A stretch of 64,000 bases of DNA from assembly GCA_935421135.1 (NCBI GenBank), contig OW285193.1, positions 18,276,099-18,340,098 of the forward strand, read 5' to 3'. The position numbers were made by a program, and so were the translations under genes. Position 1 is the stretch's first letter. Each line of letters begins with the position of its first letter. The stretch comes from Bugulina stolonifera (Eukaryota > Bryozoa > Gymnolaemata > Cheilostomatida > Bugulidae). Shown here one piece after another: positions 1-11,285 of the stretch. The notes beneath the pieces are model-generated. The model was not told the DNA's origin and did no database searches. It saw only the letters and a program-made list of their open reading frames with translations.

Positions 1-1830
1 ATCTTGGATCGATATAATCCACCAGTTGGTCAGATATATCATCCCTGATGCAGATAAGAATAATTTTATATATTTAGGATATCAGGCCTACATACGTGCA
101 ATCCTACTAACAGGGCCTACAGTGTATATTTATAGAGTTAGGTGGTTATCTCCTCCTTCTACTGATGCGATGTCATCCAAATAATACAATGTACAGTGCA
201 CACATATACATGTACAATCGTGTAGAATTTATGAGCGATAACTATTTGTATATAAATGTGATATGACATTATAATAATCTGTGATGGGTGTACAGGATGG
301 GTCAAGTTAATGAATTTACGTCTAACCGACCTCAAACAATAACAGGCCTACACTGCCAATATGCCGGGTTATCGGTGAATATAGCTATTTACAGAAAACA
401 TTTTATGCGCATCACCAAGAGGACAGCTGATTGAAATTATGAGAACTGGGAGCAACAGTGTAGCCAGTAGGATATATAAATGTATCATAGCCCCCCCCCC
501 CCCCAGTCATGCACCTGGGAATCCAGAATAGTTCCCTATGTACTGTGCCGATGTTTACAACTGAGCGTTACCACCTGTAGTCTAATAATATACCTGTTTG
601 GTTTATTTATAGAGGAATTAACCTCAACCATACAAGATTCATTAGATTGTTATTTTTCTTCAAGTTTGAAGTTTGATTTGGGCATGGTTGAGCGGAACCT
701 CCAGTTGGTAGCAGTTGGAAGTATCCAAACAGTATCCTAGAGGCACCAGATAAAACTAACATTTTGCCAACTACAAAATTTCCGGTAGAGAGTATAGTAT
801 TGTTTAGCTTGGACAGATAAAAGGGGCCAATGTGCTGGCTAAGTTATAGATTACAATCACAGGAATCTCTCTGTCCTACGAGGACAATCAACAGCAATGT
901 ATGGGATTAAGTAAGGGAAAGCAATTCTTATCAAATGAAATAAAACCTGAATGCCTACCAAACTATTCTATAAATACCTATTACACTATACACTGTACAT
1001 TAGAATATATACATGTAGATGCCTTTTACATTCTAAGTTACACGATTTAATAAACCAACCCCACAAGGAAATGAACTCTTAGTACAGCTTTCCTCTTAAC
1101 AGACAATAAGTTGACATCCGCTAGAGATTAGACAGAGATCTGCTAGGAGAGTAGCCTTAGATGACTGCTTTAGACCACTTCTCAAGTTTCTGAATAAGCA
1201 GAAGGCTCTCCCAACCTTTCCTTCAAACATTCCTATGTAGAAAATATACATGTACTACAGAACAAATACATTGCTATCTGTCACCCTGTTAAAGAGAGTC
1301 AGGTGCAAAAATTTTAGACAGCCTTTGTTCGTCTCCAAAACTGAAGCAGGAGTATTGTTAGCACACTACAGGAAATGTAAATGTATTGTGTGTTAGCTAG
1401 ACACCAGAGTGGAGTGTTTGGCAGACACTAATCTCTTACTAGGAAATAGCTGAACAATCAGTCTCTCAGGGAAAAAATTAAATAATCATTCTTACCAAAG
1501 TTCAGACTTCAACTTTAGAAGGCTCTAGAAGAGTTTAGATCTTCTTAACCTACAGACTATTATAATGCTGTTGTTTACTAAAGGAAATAGATTCTTAGAA
1601 CATGGTTGAGCTGGTAATCTCAGCCTTTCCTTGTAATGTGATGGTTAGTATAGGCACACAAGATGACAGGAAATTAGTAAATAATGTGCTATTATTTTGT
1701 TTTTGGATGAAATGTGAATGAGCGCTCAGCCAGAAACCTGTTTACTAAAATAGTGTTCAACCTGCAACTGTGTAGCAGTGGTTAGATGGCGGCAAGCATT
1801 GGATGTTTATAAAAAAATTCTTTATACCAT
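1..1830. other. intergenic, no gene recognised
   Basis: AT-rich sequence with short open frames only and no recognisable protein motif. A stretch near 1293-1360 resembles part of the foldback family seen at 47850-48035 (shared text around AGCCTTTGTTC and GAAGCAGGAG), so at least part of it is old repeat. Confidence 0.5.
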
Positions 1831-2157
1831 AGCAGGTTATAGCTAGTTATAGCAGGTAATAGTAGGTAATAGCTAGTTATAGCAAGTAACAGCAGGTTAC
1901 AGCAAGTAACAGCAGGTAATAGCCAGTTATAGCAGGTAGCAGCAGGTAATAGCTAGTTATAGCAAGTAACAGCAGGTTACAGCAAGTAACAGCAGGTAAT
2001 AGCCAGTTATAGCAGGTAGCAGCAGGTAATAGCTAGTTATAGCAAGTAACAGCAGGTTATAGCAAGTAACAGCAGGTAGTAGCTAGTTATAGCAGGTAGC
2101 AGCAGGTAACTGCAGGTAACAGCAGGTGACAGCAGGTAACAGCAGGTAATAGCTAGT
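1831..2157. repeat. 10-bp tandem repeat with 80-bp higher-order unit
   Basis: The array is built from variants of a 10-bp word (AGCAGGTAAT, AGCTAGTTAT, AGCAAGTAAC, AGCAGGTTAC and similar). Eight of these words form an 80-bp block that recurs about three times in the same order, so the array has a higher-order structure rather than random drift of a 10-mer. No coding potential is seen. Confidence 0.9.
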
Positions 2158-3590
2158 ACGAAGACAATATACAAGTGTATAATTGTATTTCGTATATCTT
2201 ACTTGAGGTCTGTCATCTGACCCTACAGGAGAATTGGTTGACTGGTGTTCAAAAATAGGGCAAATCTATTACAGTTTTTTCAATATCATAACAATATTAT
2301 CTATGCCAGGCAACCATGCTTGAAGCTGAATTTATAAAACGTCAGAAATTCAACTTTGTGTGTGTACTTGGATATGGAATGCACTGCTGTTTACTAAGAT
2401 TTACCCATTACTACCATAATTCATAGCAGTCATACAGCCCTATACCTGCAGATTAACATGAACACAGTAAATATGTTATCCCAAATATGTTAGTAATCTG
2501 GAACGTTCTTCCTCTATGATGGCTATTTGTACGTCTATTAAAAATCTATAATTATATGACTAGGCAATAAAATAATGCGTATCACGTGTACCACATTTTC
2601 TAGGGGTTGCAACACCTCTTGTGTGCATTGCTAGCTCTATTGTGGAATATTTAAGATGTATTTAATGAAATAATTAATATGTATGTAATATATATAAATA
2701 CATGTATATATATTTTACTAGGTCACACGCCCTGATACTATAATCTGTTGCATATATAGATTAATGTCCTTAATCCTCATGATTCAACAAAAATGTCATT
2801 AAGATAAATTATTATATTATTTTGGTGCAGTTGCCTACTTTCATCATGCTGAATAAGGAAATCATTCTTATAGCTTAAGCCTTCGGAAACACAATAGATT
2901 TTAATTCGTAACAAATTATATGTTTTTTATATAAGCTCCCAGTTTTCTTTGCAATGATTACACATATATGTGGAACAATTGTGCACAGCGTAGCATGTTG
3001 CAATATTTTGAATATTTGTTCACATTACGGTGACCGGTTATAAAACACTAATCTTGCAATAGAGAAATTCGCTGAAAAAATCTATATAGCACAATGCTTC
3101 ACTATTAGTAGACTTGCAAAACATTATTGTACAAATAATATTCTCCACTTTTAGAGTAGCCTCAAGTAGATTTCATGCACATGTGCATTAGACATCAGTG
3201 ATCACCTATGTGTGGGCAGATAGGCAGAAAGACTTTATACTACAGATACTCCTGTTGGTTGGTTAGAGTGACATAATAATATACTGTTTCCAGTAATATG
3301 CTAACCTTAGTTTGGTATGATTTGCTGTGGATGGATATAAGGAGGAAACACAAGGTTTCCTTCTCAGACAGACTCTTAGTAATGCTGACCTCATCTCCAC
3401 AGAAACCATGACTATGATAATTTCATGTCGACAGCTAAAACCTCTCAGACCTTGTAATAGTTTTGGGATGAGCATGTTCTATTGTAAGTATTGTTATTAT
3501 AGGTCATTTATATGACGTAACATTTACGTTATTTATATATTTATGCATGCACATCCACCTACTATACATACGGGTACACAATACACAAGC
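2158..3590. other. intergenic, no gene recognised
   Basis: AT-rich, with stops in all frames at short intervals. One exon-like stretch at about 3309-3484 ends in a good donor (ATT|gtaagt) but has an in-frame stop near its 5' end, and no partner exon was found. Confidence 0.4.
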
Positions 3591-3740
3591 ATGTACACAC
3601 GCATACGCATACACATACACATGCATACACATATGCATACGCATGCGCACACTCGTAAATGTACATACACTTACAGACACATGCACGTATGCGAACACGT
3701 ACACATACAAATGTGCAATATACATGTACATGTACATGCA
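3590..3740. repeat. CA/TG-rich low-complexity tract
   Basis: Imperfect ACAC, ATGC and ACATAC purine-pyrimidine alternation. It keeps several frames open on both strands (His/Thr-rich on one, Tyr/Val/Cys-rich on the other). These open frames come from composition and are not genes. Confidence 0.85.
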
Positions 3741-3831
3741 AATATATGCAGTTATTATCATTTGCTAACAGCACTATTAGCAGATGTTCATTTTACCAAT
3801 ATTATACAATATTGTCCACAACACTGTATTT

Positions 3832-3910
3832 CTGTAATAATTGTTATGAAACGTGAAAAAAGCGAGAGAATATGGCTCGCTTTTTTCAAGTTTCATAACA
3901 GTTGTTACAG
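3832..3910. repeat. 35-bp-arm hairpin (MITE-like foldback)
   Basis: Two 35-base arms (3832-3866 and 3876-3910) are inverted copies with about three mismatches, separated by a 9-base loop. The inner arm reads GAAAAAAGCGAG and its complement. Weaker pairing appears to extend outward. It could be a short foldback transposon or, less likely, a small-RNA precursor. Confidence 0.75.
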
Positions 3911-4009
3911 AATAATTATGGCTCGGTGTTGTATTGTGGCGAAAAATATCACAATAGGAGTTAATAATGCTGATGAAATACTGCTTGCTGCTCTTCTATA
4001 ATATAGAAG

Positions 4010-4822
4010 AATGCTTTACTGGAAGCAATAGTACCTGTCCCATAATATACAAGTTGTGGTAGATTTAGGGCTAAACAGTAGCTTATTATCTATACACATA
4101 TGTACATGTAGTGTATGTGGCACATGCCTAAGTATTTAATCTGAGGAATTAGTGGATTAGAAGATTAATACCTCATAAGGATATACATGTAGAGCCTACT
4201 TAACACTCAGTGTGTAACATTTGTGTAATACGTGCAATTGGGAAAAAATAGAGATTTTCCCCAAATTTTAAATTTCCTTCTTTTATGTAATTTTGGTGAA
4301 CGATCAAGTAGTGTATGGCTGAAATATTACAGTTTGTCCTACGATGGTTAACCTGAAAACAAACAGAACAGAAACTAATGTAGCCAATAACACAGTTATA
4401 GCAAGCCAAACTTTACCACTGCTGTATCTTTTGACAAACTGGAAGCAACAACGCTAATAAATTTTTTTTGCCACGTGATGAACATGTCTACTTTGTCTCT
4501 ATTCTGTTATGGAAACTAACTTGGTAAAAGGCTACACAGGTCTATTGTTGGGTCTCCGTTACATTCTACAGGTAGTTAAATAATTCTCTGCGGGTAAAAT
4601 AAGACAGATCTTTCAGCAGAGGAATTTGGTCACAAACATTGATATGAAGAAGTTGAGAATTTTGATACTTTTTCCACTCATATTGATGATCTATGCTTAT
4701 ACAGTCACTAGCCCACTGCGCATCTCCTCCAAAGTGTGTTTACATAATTGTAACAGGTGTGGAGTTGTCATCTCTTTGATCGACCACAAATGTTGCACAA
4801 CTCATTACTAGATCCTATCAGC
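4010..4822. other. intergenic, no gene recognised
   Basis: Nothing beyond short chance open frames is seen. Confidence 0.4.
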
Positions 4823-5371
4823 TAAACTTGTCCCAGTGCCTGCCCCAGTGTCTGCCCCAGTGCTTGCCCCAGTGTTGCCCCAGTGCCATTCAGAGTGTCT
4901 GCCCCAGTGTCTGCCCCAGTGCTGCCCCAGTGCCATTCAGAGTGTCTGCCCCAGTGTCTGCCCCAGTGCTTGCCCCAGTGCTGCCCCAGTGCCATTCAGA
5001 GTGTCTGCCCCAGTGTCTGCCCCAGTGCTTGCCCCAGTGCTTGCCCCAGTGCTGCCCCAGTGCCATTCAGAGTGTCTGCCCCAGTGTCTGTCCCAGTGTC
5101 TGCCCCAGTGTCTGCCCCAGTGTCTGTCCCAGTGTCTGCCCCAGTGTCTGCCCCAGTGCTGCCCCAGTGTCTGCCCCAGTGTCTGCCCCAGTGTCTGCCC
5201 CAGTCCCTGCCCCAGTCCCTGCCCCAGTCCCTGCCCCAGTGTCTGCCCCAGTGCCATTCAGAGTGTCTGCCTCAGTGCGTGTCGCAGTGTCTGCTCTGGT
5301 GCCTGTTCTAGTGCCTGTTCTAGTGTCTGTCCCAGTGCCTGTCTCAGTGCCTGTCTCAGTGTCCATCATAA
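4823..5371. repeat. 12-bp minisatellite (CTGCCCCAGTGT)
   Basis: About 45 copies of a 12-bp unit, locally arranged in larger blocks marked by the insert GCCATTCAGAG. Because the unit is a multiple of three, all frames stay open on both strands and give Cys-Pro-Gln/Ser-Val-Cys-type or Gly-Gln-Thr-Leu-type repeats of up to about 200 residues. There is no flanking splice or start context that argues for a protein. Confidence 0.9.
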
Positions 5372-6513
5372 TCCTCATGTATCCTAAACCTAGAAAACAG
5401 GACTGTCTGCTCCATACGATACGCTGGATCCAGTAGTACTAGTGGTTTACTGAGCACATGTAAATTATGTTGTGCCTGCAGTATAGACCAATAATCTAGT
5501 ACATCTAATATTAACAGGAAATTATGGTGTAGTAGTAAAAGGTATTCAAGAACCAGACAAGTAGGCGTTGATGCTATAGACAGCCTTCAAACTTTGCCAC
5601 CAATATTTGGGTGGAAATATGTTAGCACATGCTATCAGTATGACAGCAGCAATCCAAGCGGTTTGGGGTCTGGGGTTTGGGTTGTATGCTCTCCATATAG
5701 TTTAATAATATAGAGAGTATACAACTCCTGTATACTTACTTCTACACGTAACTAGAGTATAGTATGTAGTAATATTTTGATACTATAATAGAGAGCTTAC
5801 AACTCCTGTGTACTATAATTACATGTATAGTGTATGTATGTAGTGAGATAATAATCTAGGAAGTGCAATACTCCTGGATACTGTTGCCAGCAGTGTATGC
5901 ATGTAGTAATACTACTATACGTGTTGTAATATGTTGTATATATGTTGTGGATCTTCACTCCACTTAGTTTTGAAAAGTGAATAATTGTAGTACTATTAAC
6001 TATTATATAAATATAATTAATACTGTTGTGGATCTCCACTTAATTTTTTAAAGTGAATAACTGTTCATTTTGTAGTCACTGGTTGCTAGTAGTTACTAGT
6101 TAGCCAGTGTAAATAATTAGGGACCAGACCAGTAGTGAATTACATTGTACTACTTGTACACCTTGTACAGTTTGTGGTTGCCAGCCAGCCTCATGGGCAC
6201 TAAATTGACCGTAATTAGAGGTTGTCCTCTCCCAAGGAAGATAAATTGGGAGAGGACAACCTCGAACTATGATCAATAGGATAGTGTCCTGATTGGTGCC
6301 TTGCCGACCTTGGCCTTGACCTACACCTTTTGCGTTACAAATAAGTCTGATCAACGGAAAGTCGTTGGTCTGATAGAAAAAACACATCGTATATAAAAAA
6401 AGTGGCCACACTCCCTAACAAATTTAAGTCTGCAACTCAATCAACGTTGTTTTGCTTCATTGTTTGTATAGCCTAATTACATGATTGTATATAATAATAA
6501 CATTAGTTAATTA
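5372..6513. other. intergenic, no gene recognised
   Basis: Locally repetitive: variants of ACAACTCCTGTATACT recur around 5720-5830 and GTTGTGGATCT(C/T)CACTTA around 5944-6040. It contains the 6218-6263 hairpin. No gene is seen. Confidence 0.4.
6218..6263. repeat. 17-bp perfect inverted repeat
   Basis: GAGGTTGTCCTCTCCCA at 6218-6234 is exactly complementary to 6247-6263, with a 12-base spacer. The word GTTGTCCTCTC also occurs singly near 17838 and 23586, so it is probably the end of a dispersed element. Confidence 0.75.
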
Positions 6514-7639
6514 TTTAATAGCAGAGCTGGGTCCAAGTCATAGATTTCAGATTTGACTTGACTTGCCAAGTCAAGTCACAAGTCGACTTGACTTGAACTT
6601 GCTGACTTGATTTTGACTTGCGCATCAATGTAACTTGACTTGACTTGACTTGGACACATGAATGACTTGTGACTTTGACTTGGGTTCTGCCAAGTCAATC
6701 TGGCAGATGAAAATTTTGTACAGTGTTTGTGTTTTATTAGCCAACATCGGGGGCATTTTTTCAAGTTTTGAAACTGGGGTATCCATAGGCCGGGGGTCCA
6801 AGGCAGCGCCCCGGCCGCCGGAGTTTTTTCAGCATAACTCACCAAAAGAGAGGGGTTTTAGAACACTTCACACCATTGCTTGGATGTCATGTTTATTGCA
6901 GATAGATAGCACATTACTGAAAAATATATTAACGACTAGTTTGATTGCTGATTATATTTTATTACCGAGTAGCGTCTATATCCACAAACTTAATTAAATT
7001 CAGAATAGTAGATTTAAAGTAATTACTAAAAAGTGAGTCTGAGTCATGTAAGACCCAGAAGTGTGGGTGCGACTTTTATAGCTAGGCTGTGTGGAGGGGT
7101 TCTGGTACGTGTCATGAGACTGTATCTGGGAAGATCTAAGACCAGGGGGAGTAGCTGATACCCTACTGTTAGCAGGGAAGAGTAAGTAACTGTATGGGTT
7201 AACTTCAGTAAGATAACTTTATTGAACAACAGCCTACAGAAAACCAAAGCAAGAATGCAAAATTGTGCTCCTAATATATGAATTATAGTTCTCAACCGAG
7301 GTCACAAGGACAAAAATCCGATAAGTCAAAAAGCCGAAAAGGGTCTGACAGTCTCTCTCAAACCAAAAAGAGTCCGAGCTATAATAAGTACAATTACAAG
7401 CACAATAAAAGGTATACCTACATATCAAAAAGACTATTGGTACATGTAAGGGATAAATACGTAGCAATAATCGATATCATATAGGTTTACAGGAAGGGTA
7501 ATAAAAGATAACCAAAAATGGGCAACATGAATACTTGTAATTCACACGACAAAGCAGTCAAATTAAGACAATGCGAGGGGATATGGTGGATGTTTATGTT
7601 CATTTTTCCGGAGTTATAGTCCTTTGGGAGTCTGTGTCA

Positions 7640-7745
7640 CTCAAGATTTTTATTCCTTATGTTTCGAAACTAGTTCTAATATCATCATTAGCAACTTCAT
7701 CTCTGATGATGGTACTTGGCCTAGCATCGAAATATAAGGAGTAAA
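7640..7745. repeat. foldback repeat, family also at 21070
   Basis: CCTTATGTTTCGAAAC and CATCGAAATATAAGG form inverted arms around a spacer containing ATCATCATTAG. A related arm (CTTATATTTCGATACTAG followed by AATCATCAG) occurs at about 21079-21120. This suggests a small dispersed foldback family. Confidence 0.5.
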
Positions 7746-8828
7746 ATTCAAAAATGTGTCTGGTACTACTTTACACCATAAAAAAATCTTCAAATGTACA
7801 TGTATATTATATAGTAAATAAAAAATAATGCTGTAGCCAGACATTGCTAACTAAGCTTAGTCTCCTCACCTCAACTACTGTCTACCAGAAACCACCATCT
7901 CTACCTCACTCGCACATGGTGTTGTGTTATCCGGAGCAGGTAATTCTGCTTCATTTCCTGTTCTAGTCTGTGGCCTTGTAAAACAGAAACTTTTATGTAT
8001 TTGAAGTTGAATGAAACCTAGTAAATCCTAGATTAGTTGTAATACTGTGGTGGGCAACCACAGTGACACTTGTTCGCAGGACAACGTCGACCCTCAAGGA
8101 CATCTTGAGATACCTGTATATACTTATCACTGTAAAGGACTAGCCACACTGCTATTACTTTTACTATGAATGTTTACTACCCATATACATGTATATTACG
8201 TTGTTAGAATTATTACAACGGTAAATTTCTAGTCGTCCTTACCTAATGGGATCTTGATAGTTGTACGGGGTCTGCCGGAAGTTAGAAGTCACTCTGTTTT
8301 ATCTATAAAAGAGCAAGATAGTATTTTATAAATTAGTCTTCCCTACGCTTTCAACTAGTACAGTTCTTTAATCAATATGTTACCAGCACTGGAGCACTCC
8401 GGACTTATTTTGACTAGTTAGGAGCATAACTACAAGGAGGGTGAACTCAGTGGTCAAGGAATGGGTGCATACTCGATCAAGGCTAGGTAGCCATCTGCTA
8501 TATTGCTAAAGCTGTTGGGTAGTTGTGGTAGCGAGGGCCATTGTTCACATCTACGACAATATATCTAACTCACAAACCTTATTCTACAGTACATCCAGAG
8601 TCCTAGTAAAATTGAATAAAAAAAAATTAAAATGCTAAATCAAACTGCAATTCTGGTGCTTCTAAAATTAAGTAATAAAACTCTTGATACAATCCACACT
8701 CCACAGCATCATAACAGTATTCATGCATGGATCTAATTTTATTAGTTTGAAATAATAAATATCAAACTATCATTTTTCATATTGATATTCATTGTAAAAC
8801 TTTTACAACAGTAGAATAAACATAATGA

Positions 8829-8957
8829 AACTGAGGTTCATTATTAACTAAAGTTAAATATAAATTATTATTTTAAAATTATATTGTATATTATTTTATT
8901 AACATGAAATAACATTTTATCTTTTTGTTTAATTGCGGTTAATAATGAACCTCAGTT
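8829..8957. mobile_element. 129-bp MITE-like element, 20-bp perfect TIRs
   Basis: AACTGAGGTTCATTATTAAC at 8829-8848 is exactly inverted at 8938-8957. The interior is almost pure A/T with no coding potential. It lies within the hAT-like element. The superfamily cannot be assigned. Confidence 0.7.
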
Positions 8958-10087
8958 AGCTAATCAATATATTAAAAATAAATTTATTAAATATGAAGAT
9001 AAACTAAAGAGAATAAAATGCGTCTGAGCAAGTTTTAGAAATTAATAAAAAAGTAAAGTAATTATAATATAACTACTAATTAGTAATATAAATAAATACA
9101 TACAAAACAAATAATAAATAAAAATACAAATCAAATGTAATATGTTATTATTTATATAATAATAATAATTATTAAACTATTATTTTACAATGATTTTTTC
9201 AAATTTTTGCAACTGTAGATTTACCCGTTGGGATTACTATCAACAAAAATATCTACCTGTAGGTTGAACAAATAAATTAACTTTTACCACACACCTGAAG
9301 AACTTGGTTAGAGATGCTTGTCTTAGCTTTTTTTATCGAGGTTCCATTCTTTTCTATTTTATTTGGGCAACTGGGCGACAAACCGCGATTGACTACTAAC
9401 TTTGACCTTGACCATAACGAGTAAAAGATTAACTTGAAATGTTATAAGGTAATAGTCCATCTTTTGTCAATCAGCATTAGCTAGGTTGGGGCCATAATTA
9501 CTGCCTATGCCTAGAAGTAGCAGGCTAACTTCTATTCACCGCGGAACACTTATGCGTATGAATTGCTAAGAGATAATGAATGCATTCAAACTACGCTTTT
9601 GTTTGATTTTTCTGATTTTATTAGACTGTGCAATATTATAATAGCCTATTATTATTTTTCTTGGACATAGAAAAGGGGGGTCGCGCGACCCTGGCGCCAG
9701 TAGGAAAAAACGCCACTGGCCAACATACATGGAAAAAAGATCTCAATTGCCTACCTATTTATCATTTATACTTGACTAGATCAGTGCTACTAGTGGCACT
9801 CAGAGTATATCAAGGTTAGCTATGAGGATACACAACTCAGGTAACATCTAGGCTGTGTGTACGTGAGACTACACAATGCATAGTCACAAGTACATACAGT
9901 GCAAGTAGTGTAAGTGTAGCGTAACTTACGCTGCGTAAGTGTGGTGTAAGTAGTGAATACAATATACAGTGCAATAATTACTAGAGTTAAATTGCAGGAC
10001 TGGCCAGTGGACACTCTGCGCTGTACCATGTGCTGTTTATATGCTATGTAGCACTGTATCACCATTACAATATACAGTATATAATAC

Positions 10088-10869
10088 TGTAATGGTTTCT
10101 GGTGTGGTCGTCCTAAGACGACTCCCGGGTCCAAAGTGAAGTGCCTATGAGTGGTGCTAGGCCTTCTCATTACATGGAAGATTGATCGGTGTCAGTAGTC
10201 AAAGAACTACCAAAGACGACCCGTATGATCCCGAGTTAATGCTTGTTTACTATACTGAGAAAGAGAGTGATTCGACCTAGTAGGCAGTTCGTGTTGCAAG
10301 GTCGAGGACCTTAACAACTAGAATGATCTATCTACGAAGTGAAAGTCTCTGTATATAAGTATCGAGGTATCTTTATTGAGATCCAAGCATGAACTGAGAC
10401 AACAAACGTAAAAACAATGCCCTTTATATAGTAAGAGAACTTCCAGAGGAAGTTCCGGTAAAAAGGCCGATGTAGTGTCGGGAAAAGCTGACGTAGGGTC
10501 GTCCGGAAATTGCGCAACAATATGGCGGCCGGAAGCCCGATGGCCGACCCAAAATGGGTCGGGTTATTACAAAAGATGCTTACAATCATCTAGATCATAT
10601 GCAAAATCAATATCAAGTAATTCTGAGAGGTCCGGCCTCTTTGCATGGGTATAAAAACAGTAGTGTCTTAGTAATGCTATATACAGGTATGTAATTATCA
10701 AATGTATGGTTAGACATGCAATACAAGGCAAGTATGAGTATAGAAACAGCTAAGTGCAAGAGATTAAGTGTTAGATGAGTAGTGCTGTGGCAACTACTAG
10801 GCACTTAGGGTGCTATAAGGTCCATCAGGGTGGCTGGAGTCGTATGTACAAATGTCCTGAACCATTACA
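10088..10869 (-). mobile_element. solo LTR, copy 1 (antisense)
   Basis: It is bounded by short inverted repeats (TGTAATGG at one end, CCATTACA at the other) and flanked by the 4-bp duplication ATAC (10084-10087 and 10870-10873). On the minus strand it holds a TATA box (CTATATAAAGGG) and a polyadenylation signal (CAATAAAG) in LTR order. It matches the LTR at 48430-49237 over most of its length, with moderate divergence. No internal retroelement sequence adjoins it, so it is a recombined solo LTR. It is nested inside the hAT-like element. Confidence 0.85.
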
Positions 10870-11285
10870 ATACTATATGACCAGTCTCGACCGTAGTGTC
10901 AATAATACTGCTTATATATAGACTAGTTCTTTACCTTAATTGTGTAACATACACCCCCTGCTACACCTTGGCATAGGCTTTTCATGGATTGGAATGCCTA
11001 CTAAAAGAAAAAAAGTGATGTTTTAGAAAATGTAAAATTTTTTGAAGTTGTCTCCCACTTGACTTGCATTTGGACTTGACTTGACTTGTGACTTGCATGA
11101 CGGCTGACTTGGCTTGACTTGAGGCAGCACTGGCTTGACTTCAACTTTACTTGCCTTCAAAATTTTAGAAATGACTTGACTTGAGGCAGCACTGACTTGA
11201 CTTGGACTTAACTTGCCTCCAGAATTTTAGAAATGACTTGACTTGTTGAGTTGCAAGTCGACTTGGACCCAACTCTGTTTAATAG

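Larger units (their letters stand above)
6522..11277. mobile_element. hAT-like non-autonomous DNA transposon, 4.76 kb
   Basis: The ends are inverted repeats: the left reads CAGAGCTGGGTCCAAGTC and the right, reverse-complemented, reads CAGAGTTGGGTCCAAGTC (17 of 18 match). The 8-bp sequence TTTAATAG lies immediately outside both ends (6514-6521 and 11278-11285), fitting the nTnnnnAn target duplication known for hAT elements. Both subterminal regions (about 6522-6690 and 11040-11277) are packed with GACTTG/CAAGTC words, as expected of transposase-binding repeats. No transposase frame remains inside. A solo LTR (10088-10869) is nested within, so this insertion is older than the LTR. The interior is otherwise AT-rich without genes. 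Confidence 0.8.

Noticed and set aside
3309..3484. Isolated exon-like frame ending in ATT|gtaagt
   Set aside because: An in-frame TGA at 3318 separates the frame from the acceptor, and no partner exons or motif were found.
4828..5436. 202-residue Cys-Pro-Gln/Val-rich open frame
   Set aside because: Every frame on both strands is open because the 12-bp repeat unit is a multiple of three; there is no start, splice or domain support.
9678..9691. GGGTCGCGCGACCC palindrome
   Set aside because: A perfect 14-bp palindrome, but isolated, with no second copy or associated gene to give it meaning.
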